From: an uncultured Eubacteriales bacterium
Lineage (GTDB): Bacteria > Bacillota > Clostridia > Christensenellales > CAG-314
Reading direction: 5' to 3'
Assembly (NCBI GenBank): GCA_948938605.1
Contig: CARAIG010000061.1
Coordinates: forward strand, 5,093-69,092
DNA: 64,000 nucleotides
Within the stretch, counting starts at the first letter, position 1. Every line of letters starts with the position of its first letter. A program made the translations under genes and the position numbers. The notes under the pieces are model-generated. The model had not been told where the DNA came from and ran no database searches. It saw only the letters and a list, made by a program, of their open reading frames with translations. Of this stretch, positions 12,001 to 17,459 are shown piece by piece.

Positions 12001-12691
12001 AAGTATCTATTCCGTCTTCGATTGTACCGCCTTTACAGTCGTAACCTTTTATTTCGATGCTTTGATAGTCGATAACCGATCCCAAATCGAATTTTTGGTT
12101 TTCGTCCGCGCGGACTTCAAACATTATAGGATCGCTAAAACTGCCCGTATATACATTACCGCCGCTATTTCTAATGAAAGGCGTAAGTTGATTTTTTGCA
12201 ACTTTTGCATATAAACCAACTTCTTCGCCGTTGATAACTGCAACAGCGGTATAAATGCCCGCCTTAGTAACGGTAATGCTTGTATCGTCATAAATAATCG
12301 TATTTTCGTCGATATCGGTTCCGTCAAATGTTTTACCGCTAACCGATTGTATACGTTCAAAGCCGTCGCCTCCGACAACATTGGAAATAATATCTTTTTC
12401 AACACTAAAAACACCGTCGCTTTCAACATTATACATACCTATAACAGGTGCGTTATCGATGTCGGCAGACCACGCCCTGCCGTCGTATTCTTCGCCGTTC
12501 GAAAAATCCGACGTAATAGTTACGCCTAGCGTATCAACAACGGCAGGCTCGCCGTTATTGTCCGCAGACAAAGAACCCTGTCCGTCGTTTGAGTTAACAG
12601 ACAAGGCGGTAAACGTAACCGCACCCGCGGCAACGACGACAACCGCCATCACCGCTAAAATTATCTTGGCTTTTTCACTTAGTTTAATCAT
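1..12691 (-). CDS. Giant secreted MBG/Ig-like repeat protein (C-terminal end outside window)
   Basis: An uninterrupted reading frame starts at the ATG at 12691 and runs at least 4,230 codons off the left edge. I checked the frame at about 20 places between 12691 and 236 and it never shifts. The N-terminus (MIKLSEKAKIILAVMAVVVV, then AAGAVTFTALS) is a signal-type hydrophobic segment. A G-rich stretch (GGGGG) sits just upstream of the ATG. Residues 1 to about 1150 are Ig-like modules. From about residue 1190 a YG[EDNS] motif recurs at about 1191, 1297, 1404, 1518, 1609, 1706, 1795, 1881, 1981, 2070, 2162, 2258, 2357 and 2458, then less regularly to the edge. Strand phrases such as KRAITI, SVYGEKV, YEITV and AGTYTI match bacterial MBG-type Ig-like repeats. 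Likely a surface adhesin or cell-wall fibre. The anchor (LPXTG, SLH or other) would lie beyond the window. Confidence 0.88.
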   Translation of the reverse strand, partial: MIKLSEKAKIILAVMAVVVVAAGAVTFTALSVNSNDGQGSLSADNNGEPAVVDTLGVTITSDFSNGEEYDGRAWSADIDNAPVIGMYNVESDGVFSVEKDIISNVVGGDGFERIQSVSGKTFDGTDIDENTIIYDDTSITVTKAGIYTAVAVINGEEVGLYAKVAKNQLTPFIRNSGGNVYTGSFSDPIMFEVRADENQKFDLGSVIDYQSIEIKGYDCKGGTIEDGIDTSAVEYYQALFTVVYAGRYEISFTIIDSAQDGESEKPSDNYEWAENPNSLTATVEFTVKQALVAPQAGTSGTWLNTGNEDGSISYLPTLTVDDIKGKLNFKPTIDANNNQNGKYKLEYQIYTDADFEHLAQKSDLAPGVTLYAKAVNLLPYSSGDKTYLNYRLPEQSEDGFKYITCAIEIAAPSLPRASANLSYYINNPDGIDFPGGDYIPTMAGNTISVHYLNYGYKISQWFYSGNENKWNLPIEQDGHDSGKNWIVTVNGEKVDPDTFEMKNAGTYEINIKPKQGYKFAGDTAEYNYKLIISPYELTGTDINWLDRKDRVYTGQGIPFGENDYELNLPTILSADNNKLTLTFECTDTTIADGVAVPIGTPVDAGHYHYKVKSIGGASADNFVLQSEGVTNVGHLYTIYRKQLSDFSGTPIATYQFNGSLQTEDLESYLIEKGLAEWRVDSEGDNIFAPFMLRVQNVPIIRTLNGKTYNNDAQIDRDQFFKFTYAGSYSVTFSLTTEFAVNYCWAGGDINPGGTNVNYTWNNFIVVEQAEFDPTLPKTNISVNDEYDDLANTFNGFVNGGTTAVYELKYGVVGSDVTSSTPQDKDGSKYKEGQYYVLIVIKDEFAGSCVFKQPLDGEYTVSPDGKTARMEYVVSSSAVSVTVNVKPYTFGDNILGSLGISDVFTVTKNPAEGVTYGGVTYKFYTDLQRTEPVADADLINGLPRNAGTYYVKVIVDYTLTTDGTTENLTYTRNCELTVAKRSITLQWSLDGTPTVNTSANFTYNGNTHTVTVAAVVADGLPAVNVTLDGSDAQNAGTYVFAVQGLSGAEAGNYTYESATNTSFTITIDRAQVTVTANNVANLTIGEQLILNGYKVDGEFFNNDGENKLSLAVYSVSSNGQLSLVDPSNYSSLARGSYIVVPVWEGEDVPSTITDNKYVVTLTNYTVTMVADSFSVSSQTLEITLYGGTQVPYGDDINLYIPRVDGSGIYSLNLDLSADELKDIVEIYLTTESGGAVTPNSDGKINAGKYRLRARSINDDYSLSVKYINESGQVKMYATFEVTPIEVTIYAKDILNHRYGEGYDSGYSGYTPENALDSSISVICRTYSYEKSHTEQIWANMAPAGEYLHFAVVANKEPATIYEDSDGRYYYLVNSGNYRIKSVAGKFIIKPTALTIEFTNAGSAVYGDAINLWAQRTDLSDDAQRWLFEYFEARSLQYLQDKLKDLVTVCLVDGEGNELDPSTDKIGATEYQFKFKLKEGASYVLNDGTQDVDELVGGTFTVSPKAITVTLNVNKTTTVYGDSLTDAGITLNYTVASGALIAGDDLGGSVGIYNSSNELITDISKQNVGTSYYAGFDWTNKNYAVTYTKVSFKVVQRTVTVTANDVTSHTYGESFDVSSITWQTATANGHGDAVVNGDNLDIVAKVYSGSSEVTDFTKLTVKDGGYTITLAQGANANANYKVTLVGGKFTVTKRAITIAAQDVTNHIYGSGLTDNELKYEVTSTLGIVNGDDLNIVLAVFDGVNDVTDNVASLVVGNYTIKVSASNPNYEISVENAEFKIIELQVTITFNAGASSVYGEEVNLNDAFTVVGLIGDDKAVVTAKNDSGVAASNKASVGTYHVEVTLSNPNYKVTYVNGDANHRGTYTIEKRTVKIVPQNVNHVYGNELGNNELGYGFAYVCDTASPYTVIDGDDIGISVNIYASNSIVTNVALLDVIDGGYIMTLSCDNSNGNYKVDYGGEAKFVVTPRELTLTFTANGSSSVYGDFTNADLYSESVGTLTNAVNGHVYNNIVNLVLKQADTIPVVAEYEIEAALNDGYKANYTLKVVGAGKYSITQRTVVLNVSKNFSELAYGDSLPANPFSYKADGTGFVNQADEDSLNIKARVYNGQTDVTDSISTQVKGTYTVGLEFTANSNYIIKVNTITLEISLRSITVAFNGGGTSDYGEQVNLYTQQVVDITNANNYLVNGHTFADVIALTATKDGIAMASSNPSAGRYTVNAAIKSDYADKYKLNLVSPVEGVYTVAPRSITITPNNVTNVYGDVLGNKLDNAYTVTGSYAGSAIVAGDDLAITLSIFDGGNKIDIANIPTLGYKDGGYTIKVSYDTTNGNYTVDGTATSVFTVSKRDITIKYINDKTSVYGETAQAAEQLYQVVDGELKNGDVFDITVLNGASEDAYAVNANAGVYTVTVSASDNYAIAYDNGQTGTYTIEKRVISVTNTNPTMQFTPLEGDEYQTAQGAYGKAHNAVLQFTNTVGDIASSEYTITYNTTTGAGQTAGYAPVKAGNYTVTVTLASNGNYAFAGASDGETTNTAELDFTVTKIKFDSTDVRWSETSITIKKDDDSAESKENVLDGFDRFIMDVQIERVLVVDGSKQTVTPTFDDNNILRLTVSGQSSTFFATITLKSSATDNYEFNVEKFIQKFTLTNNVITFLAKQDNAQYSDSLNDYAFKIFVNGDEWKFNQAGAEGELSVMYGKVVGEDDIDKAKAFMEDPEYANGVELKRIESLFDVKFILKQDLPEDFFDIGYYILCVKYDGNVSDGNGQSESLVVRGCNVFEITKKELDIPAFESTTYNGQQQTLVVKYDNEINGVALNTIIRAVYNGNAIGSGSQITGTNAGNYEVHFVIRDGYETRYCWTGGTISDKQVEWTIQTDSAENIDNKYFSVSDITETYGNAIVEQQITPLQGYDGKFTWQYTTRRSGETVAPESGWSGDVPNYAGHFWIKVTLTDDSGHNNFTSKVAYAKLTIDKATLTLTPNGTITYGDAFDPNNGQNKYSFELSGFVYDQNKSVVTGNVTYALVGNIDGTKLDANANGYGLTVEVENGYVKGLTAENYNIVVAEGKLIVDKRAVNVSISSVNDRQYGWTIDLSTVSATSDDVFAQDEVIGNITFKTDANQSSPVGGYRIYTEYSDPNFIITYTNGTYTIIERKVTVTLTNGGGTYNGTITPVTFNATVVDQDGVETALDSSANFVITVLYDGSSTVPHNANNYAVTISANGNSNYVLANSPTLTFTIEKFAVDSRKISTQNKVFTGVAIEPQIIIADDADFTYDVFSVTSGYQDFIDVGDHYKVTLTLTDADNYKWLDVNGDAIEDADIQINFTIDPAGIFAIPYGSITYGTAATDETIKWKFVYALSGQTVPDGIVRLNGDGVQIIFVGEINRERPVANTYKVTLKTDDSGRVIGFESDNYNISLKTDGNGEVVYGDYVVKKKQITIVAGSSTSIYSQTPADFLSNTFTLKVGESLAWDDEIDVIKNYTPSIDATASSNVGKYDVTATVEADNYKVTVEIGTHEILPIKVKVDLTATDGVYHGTNAAYSVSSISATNLTGYVFESGFQNRLIYKVTGTQNDGTSYESLTGVIPQNAGSYSVTASLDNANDNFEIDVVNDATFDIAKKVIDESGISIGSKVYSGTAQSHGLSDNDGYTVSNQTFTVAGSHTVTLTLVNTYNYAWKNTAGNTVDKTFVITKANLTLTPYGTITYGESFANSTSKFGFELKGLRGDDEGKANDEIVSGIVKYLLGDGVDGTKLTVQDGGYVMYADISGIECDNYTVHAAAGKLTVNKRAITIRPVGSESVYGEKVILSQQFEVVKGTLANGDDNSVITYLAVTTANETSDADSYGITATAQNANYEITVLNGTHTINKAKVGVRIRPINGTYGESAARIEFMTVVVIKSDGTVEAVKNLQFNVNYSGTAYDGTTFNGSVVPSKAGIYEATVTGVVSKNYELDRTYSSGIYSTILEVFKREIDADKIKAKTASYTGKAIIPEIDDKFYNAEGQTKIYNTIFTGSLINVGIYDLTLSLIDINNYAWVDNLNRTTTIKFEIVKADNSLVDKDNPNAPADSIKVEISDWTFGETVSAPKASVISGEQNIVFEYATSENGSYTTEVPHNAGEYWVRATVAASDNYNAFVSRATKFVISKKTVNAPAVTNLNENSVYTGSMLSLIINGFDDQIMSLTLDDDMYRSDNNGQLNLLALNANTYKAVFKLRNSNNYQWSDTADVVDGAIVVNWTVERQ

Positions 12692-12957
12692 ACAAACCCC
12701 CATTCTGCCGTTTGACAACAGGAAAGATTTTTAAAATTTAAAATGTATAAAGCAAAAAAATTGTTTTATTTAACACCCGCAACCAATGAGTTGCCCTTTT
12801 TTACTGCGTTTTACCGCGCAATAAGCAATGCAGTGCAGTAGCGCCGACTGTTTTGCGGCGGCATTCAATTAGGTTAGCAACGTAATTGGAACACTGCAAA
12901 GTTTAGGCGGCGTAAAATTAAGCAAAACCCCGTATTGCGATGTTGATTGAGTTTAGT
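12692..12957. other. Intergenic region with hairpin and one copy of a dispersed repeat
   Basis: This gap lies between the small coiled-coil gene and the giant repeat-protein gene, both on the minus strand. It holds a short hairpin (CGCCG/CGGCG, about 12842-12860) and a 40-nt repeat at 12874-12913 that recurs at 63918-63959. I see no convincing open reading frame or consensus promoter. The giant gene may be read through from the upstream gene or use a weak promoter here. Confidence 0.5.
12874..12913 (+). repeat. Dispersed intergenic repeat, copy 1
   Basis: The segment begins TTAGCAACGT and ends AAAGTTTAGGCGGCGT. It matches 63918-63959 apart from a few substitutions and a 2-nt indel. The first 15 nt of the second copy also recur at 53286-53300. 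Confidence 0.7.
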
Positions 12958-13185
12958 TTATTTAAGGCTTTCAAGTTCCTGTTTAAGCTTACGCAAATTT
13001 TCGCGTTCAACTTCAATTAAGGAAGTGTACACGCGGAAATACTGCGCATCCTGATCGCTTAGTTTAGTGTTAAGCAATATGGATTGAAGTAACGCTGTTT
13101 TAGAGCGGTTGCACTTTTTTTCCAATTCGTCAAGTTCCTTTTCGCTTGCCATAATAGCGCGTTTAAGATCGCTTTTTTTCGACAT
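12958..13185 (-). CDS. Small coiled-coil protein of unknown function (75 aa)
   Basis: The ATG at 13185 is preceded by a good ribosome site (TTAAGGAG, 5 nt spacing), which supports a real gene despite its size. The 75-residue product is charged and almost entirely helical, with heptad-like stretches (ASEKELDELEKKC at the N-terminal third, ERENLRKLKQELESLK at the end), so a dimeric coiled coil is likely. It has no signal peptide or membrane segment. It lies between the glycosyltransferase gene and the giant repeat-protein gene on the same strand. I recognise no family and assign no function. Confidence 0.7.
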   Translation of the reverse strand: MSKKSDLKRAIMASEKELDELEKKCNRSKTALLQSILLNTKLSDQDAQYFRVYTSLIEVERENLRKLKQELESLK

Positions 13186-13297
13186 ATCGATTCTCCTTAA
13201 AAGGGTAGACTACACCCATTTTATTTAATATACGTTAATTATACACTAGATGTAACTCATATTTCAAGTATTTTGACAATAAAATTGATGTTTTTAC

Positions 13298-13436
13298 GCG
13301 AAATACGCCACTTTTTTTCAAAAACGCCCATTTTTAAGCAAAAAAATACCCTAAAAAACCGAAAAAGTGGCGTATTTCGCCGTTTAACGGTTTTCGATGC
13401 TTAAAAAAGTGGCGTATTTCGCCGTTTAACGGTTTT
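13298..13436. repeat. Direct and inverted copies of an AAGTGGCGTATTTCGC element
   Basis: Two 33-nt copies are identical at 13362-13394 and 13404-13436. The first 21 nt recur inverted at 13298-13318. Each copy also contains two small palindromes, GGCG..CGCC and CCGTTTAACGG. The inverted copy could pair with either direct copy to form a long hairpin. Confidence 0.85.
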
Positions 13437-13517
13437 TTAAACCCAACGCTATAAGCCGTAAAAGCACATTTTACTATTCAAATCCGCTGACAAACCAATG
13501 ATTTTTTGTGTATACAT

Positions 13518-13578
13518 AAAAAAACCCGACCACTGTTTTTCACAATTTTACTTGCCGTTAAAACAGGGGGGCGGGTTA
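13518..13578 (-). terminator. Intrinsic terminator of the GT4 gene
   Basis: Read on the minus strand, an AACCCG...CTGTTTT arm pairs with AAAACAG...CGGGTT across an internal mismatch. A run of seven T (A on the plus strand at 13518-13524) follows. It lies 25 nt after the stop codon of the glycosyltransferase. Confidence 0.8.
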
Positions 13579-13602
13579 TTTGATTTGACACTGCGCAAAG
13601 CG

Positions 13603-14790
13603 TTACCGCTTTGTTTTACCACTACGGTCACCGCAGTCGATATTGTATTGTTCTATCGTATTTTTATACATATTCTTCAATTTTTCAACTGCGTCGTCCC
13701 AAGAGCAGTACAAGTCGTTAAAAGCACCGTCACACACACGCAGATAAGCCTGTTCGTCGCTTAAAATTTGTGCGATTTTATCTGCGTATTTTTGCGGATC
13801 GGCGGGCGCGATATAGCCGTTTACGCCATCCGTCACCATAGACGATGTCGCTGCACCTTCGGCAAACAAAGTAGGCGTTTTTTGCGAAGCGGCTTCGATT
13901 TGCACAAGAGAATTTGCGTCGTACAAAGACGGAAATAAAAACAGTTTTGCACGCGAATACAGTGACTTTAACATTTCCCTGTCGGAAACACGCCCTATTA
14001 TTTTAACCTTGTCGCCTAGTCCTTGTTTATCAATACGTTTTTGCAGTTCGACTTCGTCCTGACCGCTACCTACAAAAAACATTTTAAAATCGACGTCTTT
14101 TAATAAAGCAAGGGAATCTACAATAAAATAAATGTTTTTTAGTGCTGTCAACCTACCCACAAACAGTAAAAGCGGCGTGTCGGGAGCAATACCATAGGTT
14201 TGCTCTGCAAGTCTACACGCCTGTCCGATATTTGTAGCAGGCAACATTTCGGTGGCATTGTACATCACTTTGGGCAGTCGTTTTGCGCCGTATTCTAAAA
14301 AAATTTCCGCAACTCGACCGTTTACGGCATAACATTCGTCGCAGTTATTAAAAACCTTCATAACCGTTTTAAGCATAATACCTGTAAGTGCGTTGCTGTG
14401 TGTTGCACGATAAAAATCCTGTTTAAACTGCGAGTGCATCGTCGCTATTACCGGTATGCCGTACTTCTTTGCATAGCGCACTCCCATTTTACCCACACTG
14501 AACGGCGAATGTATGTGGACAATATCCAAATTACTGTTTTTTAACGTTTTTTTAAACTTGCCGTCGGTTTTCGGCATAGGCAAACGGTAATCCAAAAAAG
14601 AAATTTTTGCACTTTTGCAACGCACAACGCGGTAACCGAATTCGTCTTTATATTTTTTATCGGCAACGGGACAAAATACAGTCACTTCGAATTCCCCGTC
14701 GTTTATGCGTTGAGCATAATTATGCACAACGTTTATAACGCCGTCGATCATCGGAAAATAAGTATCGATAAACAAGCCTACTTTGATCAT
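13603..14790 (-). CDS. Family GT4 glycosyltransferase (glycolipid-synthase-like)
   Basis: The 395-residue length is normal for family GT4 (GT-B fold). The N-terminus MIKVGLFIDTYFPMIDGV is the usual first Rossmann strand and acceptor-site loop of diacylglycerol glucosyltransferases of the Firmicutes type. HIHSPFSVG at about 93-101 and the sugar-nucleotide half with LLLFVGRL, VGSGQDE, GRVSDREM and FPSLYDANSLVQIEA complete the pattern; the last segment replaces the common E-x7-E motif region. A ribosome site (AGGAG) precedes the ATG. Such enzymes move glucose or galactose from a nucleotide sugar to diacylglycerol or a monoglycosyl lipid at the inner membrane face. The nearby GT28 enzyme suggests both work on membrane glycolipids. 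The exact sugar and acceptor cannot be read from sequence. Confidence 0.85.
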   Translation of the reverse strand: MIKVGLFIDTYFPMIDGVINVVHNYAQRINDGEFEVTVFCPVADKKYKDEFGYRVVRCKSAKISFLDYRLPMPKTDGKFKKTLKNSNLDIVHIHSPFSVGKMGVRYAKKYGIPVIATMHSQFKQDFYRATHSNALTGIMLKTVMKVFNNCDECYAVNGRVAEIFLEYGAKRLPKVMYNATEMLPATNIGQACRLAEQTYGIAPDTPLLLFVGRLTALKNIYFIVDSLALLKDVDFKMFFVGSGQDEVELQKRIDKQGLGDKVKIIGRVSDREMLKSLYSRAKLFLFPSLYDANSLVQIEAASQKTPTLFAEGAATSSMVTDGVNGYIAPADPQKYADKIAQILSDEQAYLRVCDGAFNDLYCSWDDAVEKLKNMYKNTIEQYNIDCGDRSGKTKR

Positions 14791-14980
14791 TGTTGCTCCT
14801 AACTAAATAGTATTTTTTTTATATATAAACTAAATATTGGCGCATCTAATATGTTTCGGCGTACAAAAACTTGTCCAATATTCATAATGCAAAAAATTTT
14901 AAATTGTATATCATATACGAATATATCAATACAGTCTTATATTATAATTTGTCACTAGCGACTCTCGGCAAATAATATTT

Positions 14981-15292
14981 CTACTTGTTTTTCAACAAAC
15001 AGATTATCGCGTCTTTTTTTAATGAACTTGCATTTTTTAGCAAATCGATGATTTCCTTATCCTGCGCGTAAACTAACGGATCGTAATAAAAAAACTCGCA
15101 CTCGGTGGAATTACACGCGGAAATAATATCCAATAATGCCGAAACGGACGGCTCAAAGCTGTCATTTTTGGACTCTAATCTGGAAATATATGCTGAATTT
15201 TTGCCTATCCTGAGACTCAATTCACGTGCAGACAGTCCCGCCTTTACTCGCATTGTGCTTATACGCTCGATAACACCGTCTTTATTCATCAC
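14981..15292 (-). CDS. XRE-family helix-turn-helix regulator (103 aa)
   Basis: Residues about 7-65 form a lambda-repressor-type HTH: RVKAGLSARELSLRIGKNSAYISRLE, followed by PSVSALLDIISACN. The C-terminal 35 residues have no recognised effector domain. The frame opens at a GTG (15292) directly followed by an ATG (15289). The ribosome site GGAGG lies 3 nt from the GTG and 6 nt from the ATG, so translation probably starts at 15289. It is divergent from the GT28 gene. CACGTG occurs near 15343 and 15405 in the shared intergenic region and could be its operator, but that is a guess. Confidence 0.85.
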   Translation of the reverse strand: MMNKDGVIERISTMRVKAGLSARELSLRIGKNSAYISRLESKNDSFEPSVSALLDIISACNSTECEFFYYDPLVYAQDKEIIDLLKNASSLKKDAIICLLKNK

Positions 15293-15396
15293 GTACCTCC
15301 AATACTATTATAGATAATCGCCGTTATAACAGGTATTGATGTCACGTGTAAAAATTTTATAATATGAAACAATATTGCATTTATAAGTGCATTTAG

Positions 15397-15425
15397 TTGT
15401 GTTCCACGTGCATTTATGTTAGAAT
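15397..15425 (+). promoter_or_regulatory. Predicted sigma-A promoter of the GT28 gene
   Basis: TTGTGT at 15397-15402, a 17-nt spacer and TAGAAT at 15420-15425. The start codon is about 50 nt downstream. A CACGTG palindrome lies in the spacer. Confidence 0.55.
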
Positions 15426-15478
15426 AAATAAAAGTTTTTGCACAAAAAAATACATTTTTATGATTAGAGGTATCTGCA

Positions 15479-16822
15479 ATGAATAGTCGTGAGCCTGTTG
15501 TTTTGGTTACTTATGTCGAAGCGGGGCTTGGACATATTGTCAGTGCGCAAGCAATATCCGACGCGCTTAAAAAGAAGTACGCCGACAAGCTGGAAATACG
15601 CGACAAATACGTAATGCGCGATTCGGGCAACGATTTACTTATAAAACAAGAGCAATTTATGATTAAAAGCGTACAAAATTACGCGCATGCCGGTTCGGGC
15701 TTTTTTCAGTATTTTGCAATGTTTTTGTTCGGTCCGCAAAACACGTTAAACTTTGTGTTCAACACCGTTTACAAAAAGAAAGCGGACGCATTGGTAGACG
15801 TATACGCAAAGGAAAACCCCGACGTAATTGTTACAACGCACTTTTTTACGCACTACTGCGCGCTAAAATACCAACGCGAACGTAACGGCAAAGTAAAAGT
15901 AGTAAGTTACTGCCCCGATAACAACGTACACGGCTGGTGGGACAAACGCGCCGATATGATTTATACCAATAACCCCTTGGCAACAGCACAAGCCTACAAA
16001 TTGGGTTTTAAAAGCGGCTGCGTACTCGAAGCGTTTTACCCCACGCGCGAAGCCGTTACTAAAACCGACGGGACAAAGGAGTTTTACCGCCAAAAACTGG
16101 GTATACCCTTGGATAAATTTGCCGTTGTAGTTGCCGACGGCGTATATGCACAAGCCAACGCGCAAAAGGTTTGCGAAGAGCTAATAAAAACCGATTTACC
16201 TATAACAATTTGCTTACTTGCAGGCAAAAACGACGAAATTGTAAAGCACTTTGACAAACTGCGCGACAAAATAAAACCAAACGTCACGTTAATGACGTTC
16301 GGTTTTATGCCAAACGCACCCGAACTTTACCGCGCGTGCGACTTGTTTATTACAAAAGCGGGACCTAATGCCATACTTGACAGCATAATGATGGAAACGC
16401 CTATAATTGTGGACTTTTGCGCAACTCCTATTGAAGTTAAAACCAAAAATTTGTTTGTAAACAGGTTTAATTGCGGATTGTATATTACGTCCGCCAATAA
16501 AATACGTAAGCAAACGGAATACTTTATTCAGCACCCGAACGAACTAGATAAATTTAAAAAATCGCTTAAATTTTTTGACAAAAACAAAAACGGCGCCGAC
16601 ATTATTGCCGACGACATTATGTCCGTTGCGTGCAGTTACGAAGATCACCAACGCGATATTTACGCAATCGAAGACGGAATTGTCGACAAATACTGTCAAG
16701 TAAAGTTTAACAACGCCGACAAACAAAAAAACGCTTCGAATAAATTTAAAGCAAAATTACGTAAAAACAAAAACTTAAAAAAATATGCTAAAATTATAGA
16801 AACTTTGTATAACAAAGACTGA
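15479..16822 (+). CDS. GT28-family glycosyltransferase (MGDG-synthase/UgtP-like)
   Basis: The 447-residue protein has the GT28/MGDG-synthase layout. An N-terminal lipid-acceptor half contains TYVEAGLGHIVSAQAISDAL (residues about 10-29), a glycine-rich turn typical of MurG, UgtP and plant MGDG synthases. A C-terminal nucleotide-sugar half contains CLLAGKN, FGFMPNAPELYRACDLFITKAGP and NAILDSIMMETPIIV. The Lys/Asn-rich tail of about 30 residues is extra. A ribosome site (AGAGG) lies before the ATG. Known relatives move glucose or galactose to diacylglycerol on the cytoplasmic face, giving the glycolipid anchor for lipoteichoic acid or bilayer-tuning lipids. With the GT4 enzyme 700 nt away it may build a diglycosyl lipid in two steps, which is inference. 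Confidence 0.85.
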   Translation: MNSREPVVLVTYVEAGLGHIVSAQAISDALKKKYADKLEIRDKYVMRDSGNDLLIKQEQFMIKSVQNYAHAGSGFFQYFAMFLFGPQNTLNFVFNTVYKKKADALVDVYAKENPDVIVTTHFFTHYCALKYQRERNGKVKVVSYCPDNNVHGWWDKRADMIYTNNPLATAQAYKLGFKSGCVLEAFYPTREAVTKTDGTKEFYRQKLGIPLDKFAVVVADGVYAQANAQKVCEELIKTDLPITICLLAGKNDEIVKHFDKLRDKIKPNVTLMTFGFMPNAPELYRACDLFITKAGPNAILDSIMMETPIIVDFCATPIEVKTKNLFVNRFNCGLYITSANKIRKQTEYFIQHPNELDKFKKSLKFFDKNKNGADIIADDIMSVACSYEDHQRDIYAIEDGIVDKYCQVKFNNADKQKNASNKFKAKLRKNKNLKKYAKIIETLYNKD

Positions 16823-16830
16823 CAACATAC

Positions 16831-16872
16831 AACGCCGCCGAATTTATTTTATATATTTTTGCGCGGCGTTTT
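16831..16872. terminator. Terminator hairpin shared by convergent genes
   Basis: AACGCCGC (16831-16838) pairs with GCGGCGTT (16863-16870), followed by a short T-rich tail. It serves the plus-strand GT28 gene and contains the stop codon of the minus-strand acyltransferase gene in its loop. Confidence 0.65.
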
Positions 16873-17440
16873 CCTTTACCGTCATTCGGCTGCGCCCCAC
16901 AACAAATGCGTTTGACGGGACATCGCTTGTAACCGTTGTGTCGCAAGCGACAAAACAATTGTCGCCAATGCTGACAGGGGCAATCAAATTGCTGTTGCAC
17001 CCTATAAAGCAGTTTTTGCCTACGGTTGTTTTGTGCTTAACCTTGCCGTCGTAATTGACAAAAATCACACCGCAGCCGACGTTTGTTTTTTCGCCGACTT
17101 CGGCGTCCCCTATATAGGACAAGTGACTTGCTTTGACGCCCGTCGACAAGTTGCTTTTTTTAATTTCCACAAAATTGCCCACCCTGCAATTGCTGCCTAC
17201 GTTTGCGCCGTTCCGCAAGTGGGCGTAAGGTCCCACTGTGCAATTTGCGCCTACTTTGCTGTCTGTAACGCGCGAAGCGTTTACAACGGCGTTTTCCCCT
17301 ATGTCGGAATTTAAAATATAACTGAAACTGCCCACCGTACAACCGTCGCGCAAGACTGTGTTGCCCAGCACTACGGCAAAAGGTTCTATTGTTACGTTGT
17401 CGCCTACTTTTACGGTATCTTCCAAATAATAATTTTGCAT
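16844..17440 (-). CDS. Stand-alone GlmU-type left-handed beta-helix acetyltransferase
   Basis: The 198-residue product lines up with the C-terminal acetyltransferase domain of GlmU and nothing else. Hexapeptide repeats run from about residue 10 to 175 (for example IGENAV, VGANCT, VGSNCR, IGDAEVG, VGCGV). The active-site block GPYAHLR, VGNFVEIKK, SHLSYIGDAEVG and NYDGKVKHKT keeps the Lys, His and Tyr residues that bind UDP-sugar and catalyse acetyl transfer from acetyl-CoA to glucosamine-1-phosphate. The N-terminal uridylyltransferase half (about 230 residues) is absent and the intergenic space is only 20 nt after spoIIE, so it is not hidden upstream. The enzyme may make GlcNAc-1-phosphate alongside a separate pyrophosphorylase, or modify another sugar. 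The ribosome site is weak, suggesting coupling with spoIIE. Confidence 0.85.
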   Translation of the reverse strand: MQNYYLEDTVKVGDNVTIEPFAVVLGNTVLRDGCTVGSFSYILNSDIGENAVVNASRVTDSKVGANCTVGPYAHLRNGANVGSNCRVGNFVEIKKSNLSTGVKASHLSYIGDAEVGEKTNVGCGVIFVNYDGKVKHKTTVGKNCFIGCNSNLIAPVSIGDNCFVACDTTVTSDVPSNAFVVGRSRMTVKENAAQKYIK

Positions 17441-17459
17441 ATACCGTAGTATATGTAGT

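Larger units (their letters stand above)
13186..13602. other. Gene-free region holding repeats and a terminator
   Basis: This 417-nt AT-rich gap contains three copies (two direct, one inverted) of an AAGTGGCGTATTTCGC element and the terminator of the upstream glycosyltransferase gene. No ORF with a plausible ribosome site is visible. Confidence 0.6.

Noticed and set aside
2..12734. Many plus-strand ORFs of 60-325 codons opposite the giant repeat gene
   Set aside because: They are shadows of a coherent minus-strand frame. Their residues are Val/Cys/Phe/Tyr-rich noise, they lack ribosome sites, and none resembles a family.
13362..13436. Two identical direct repeats as a CRISPR array
   Set aside because: Only two units with a 9-nt gap, containing palindromes, and no cas genes.
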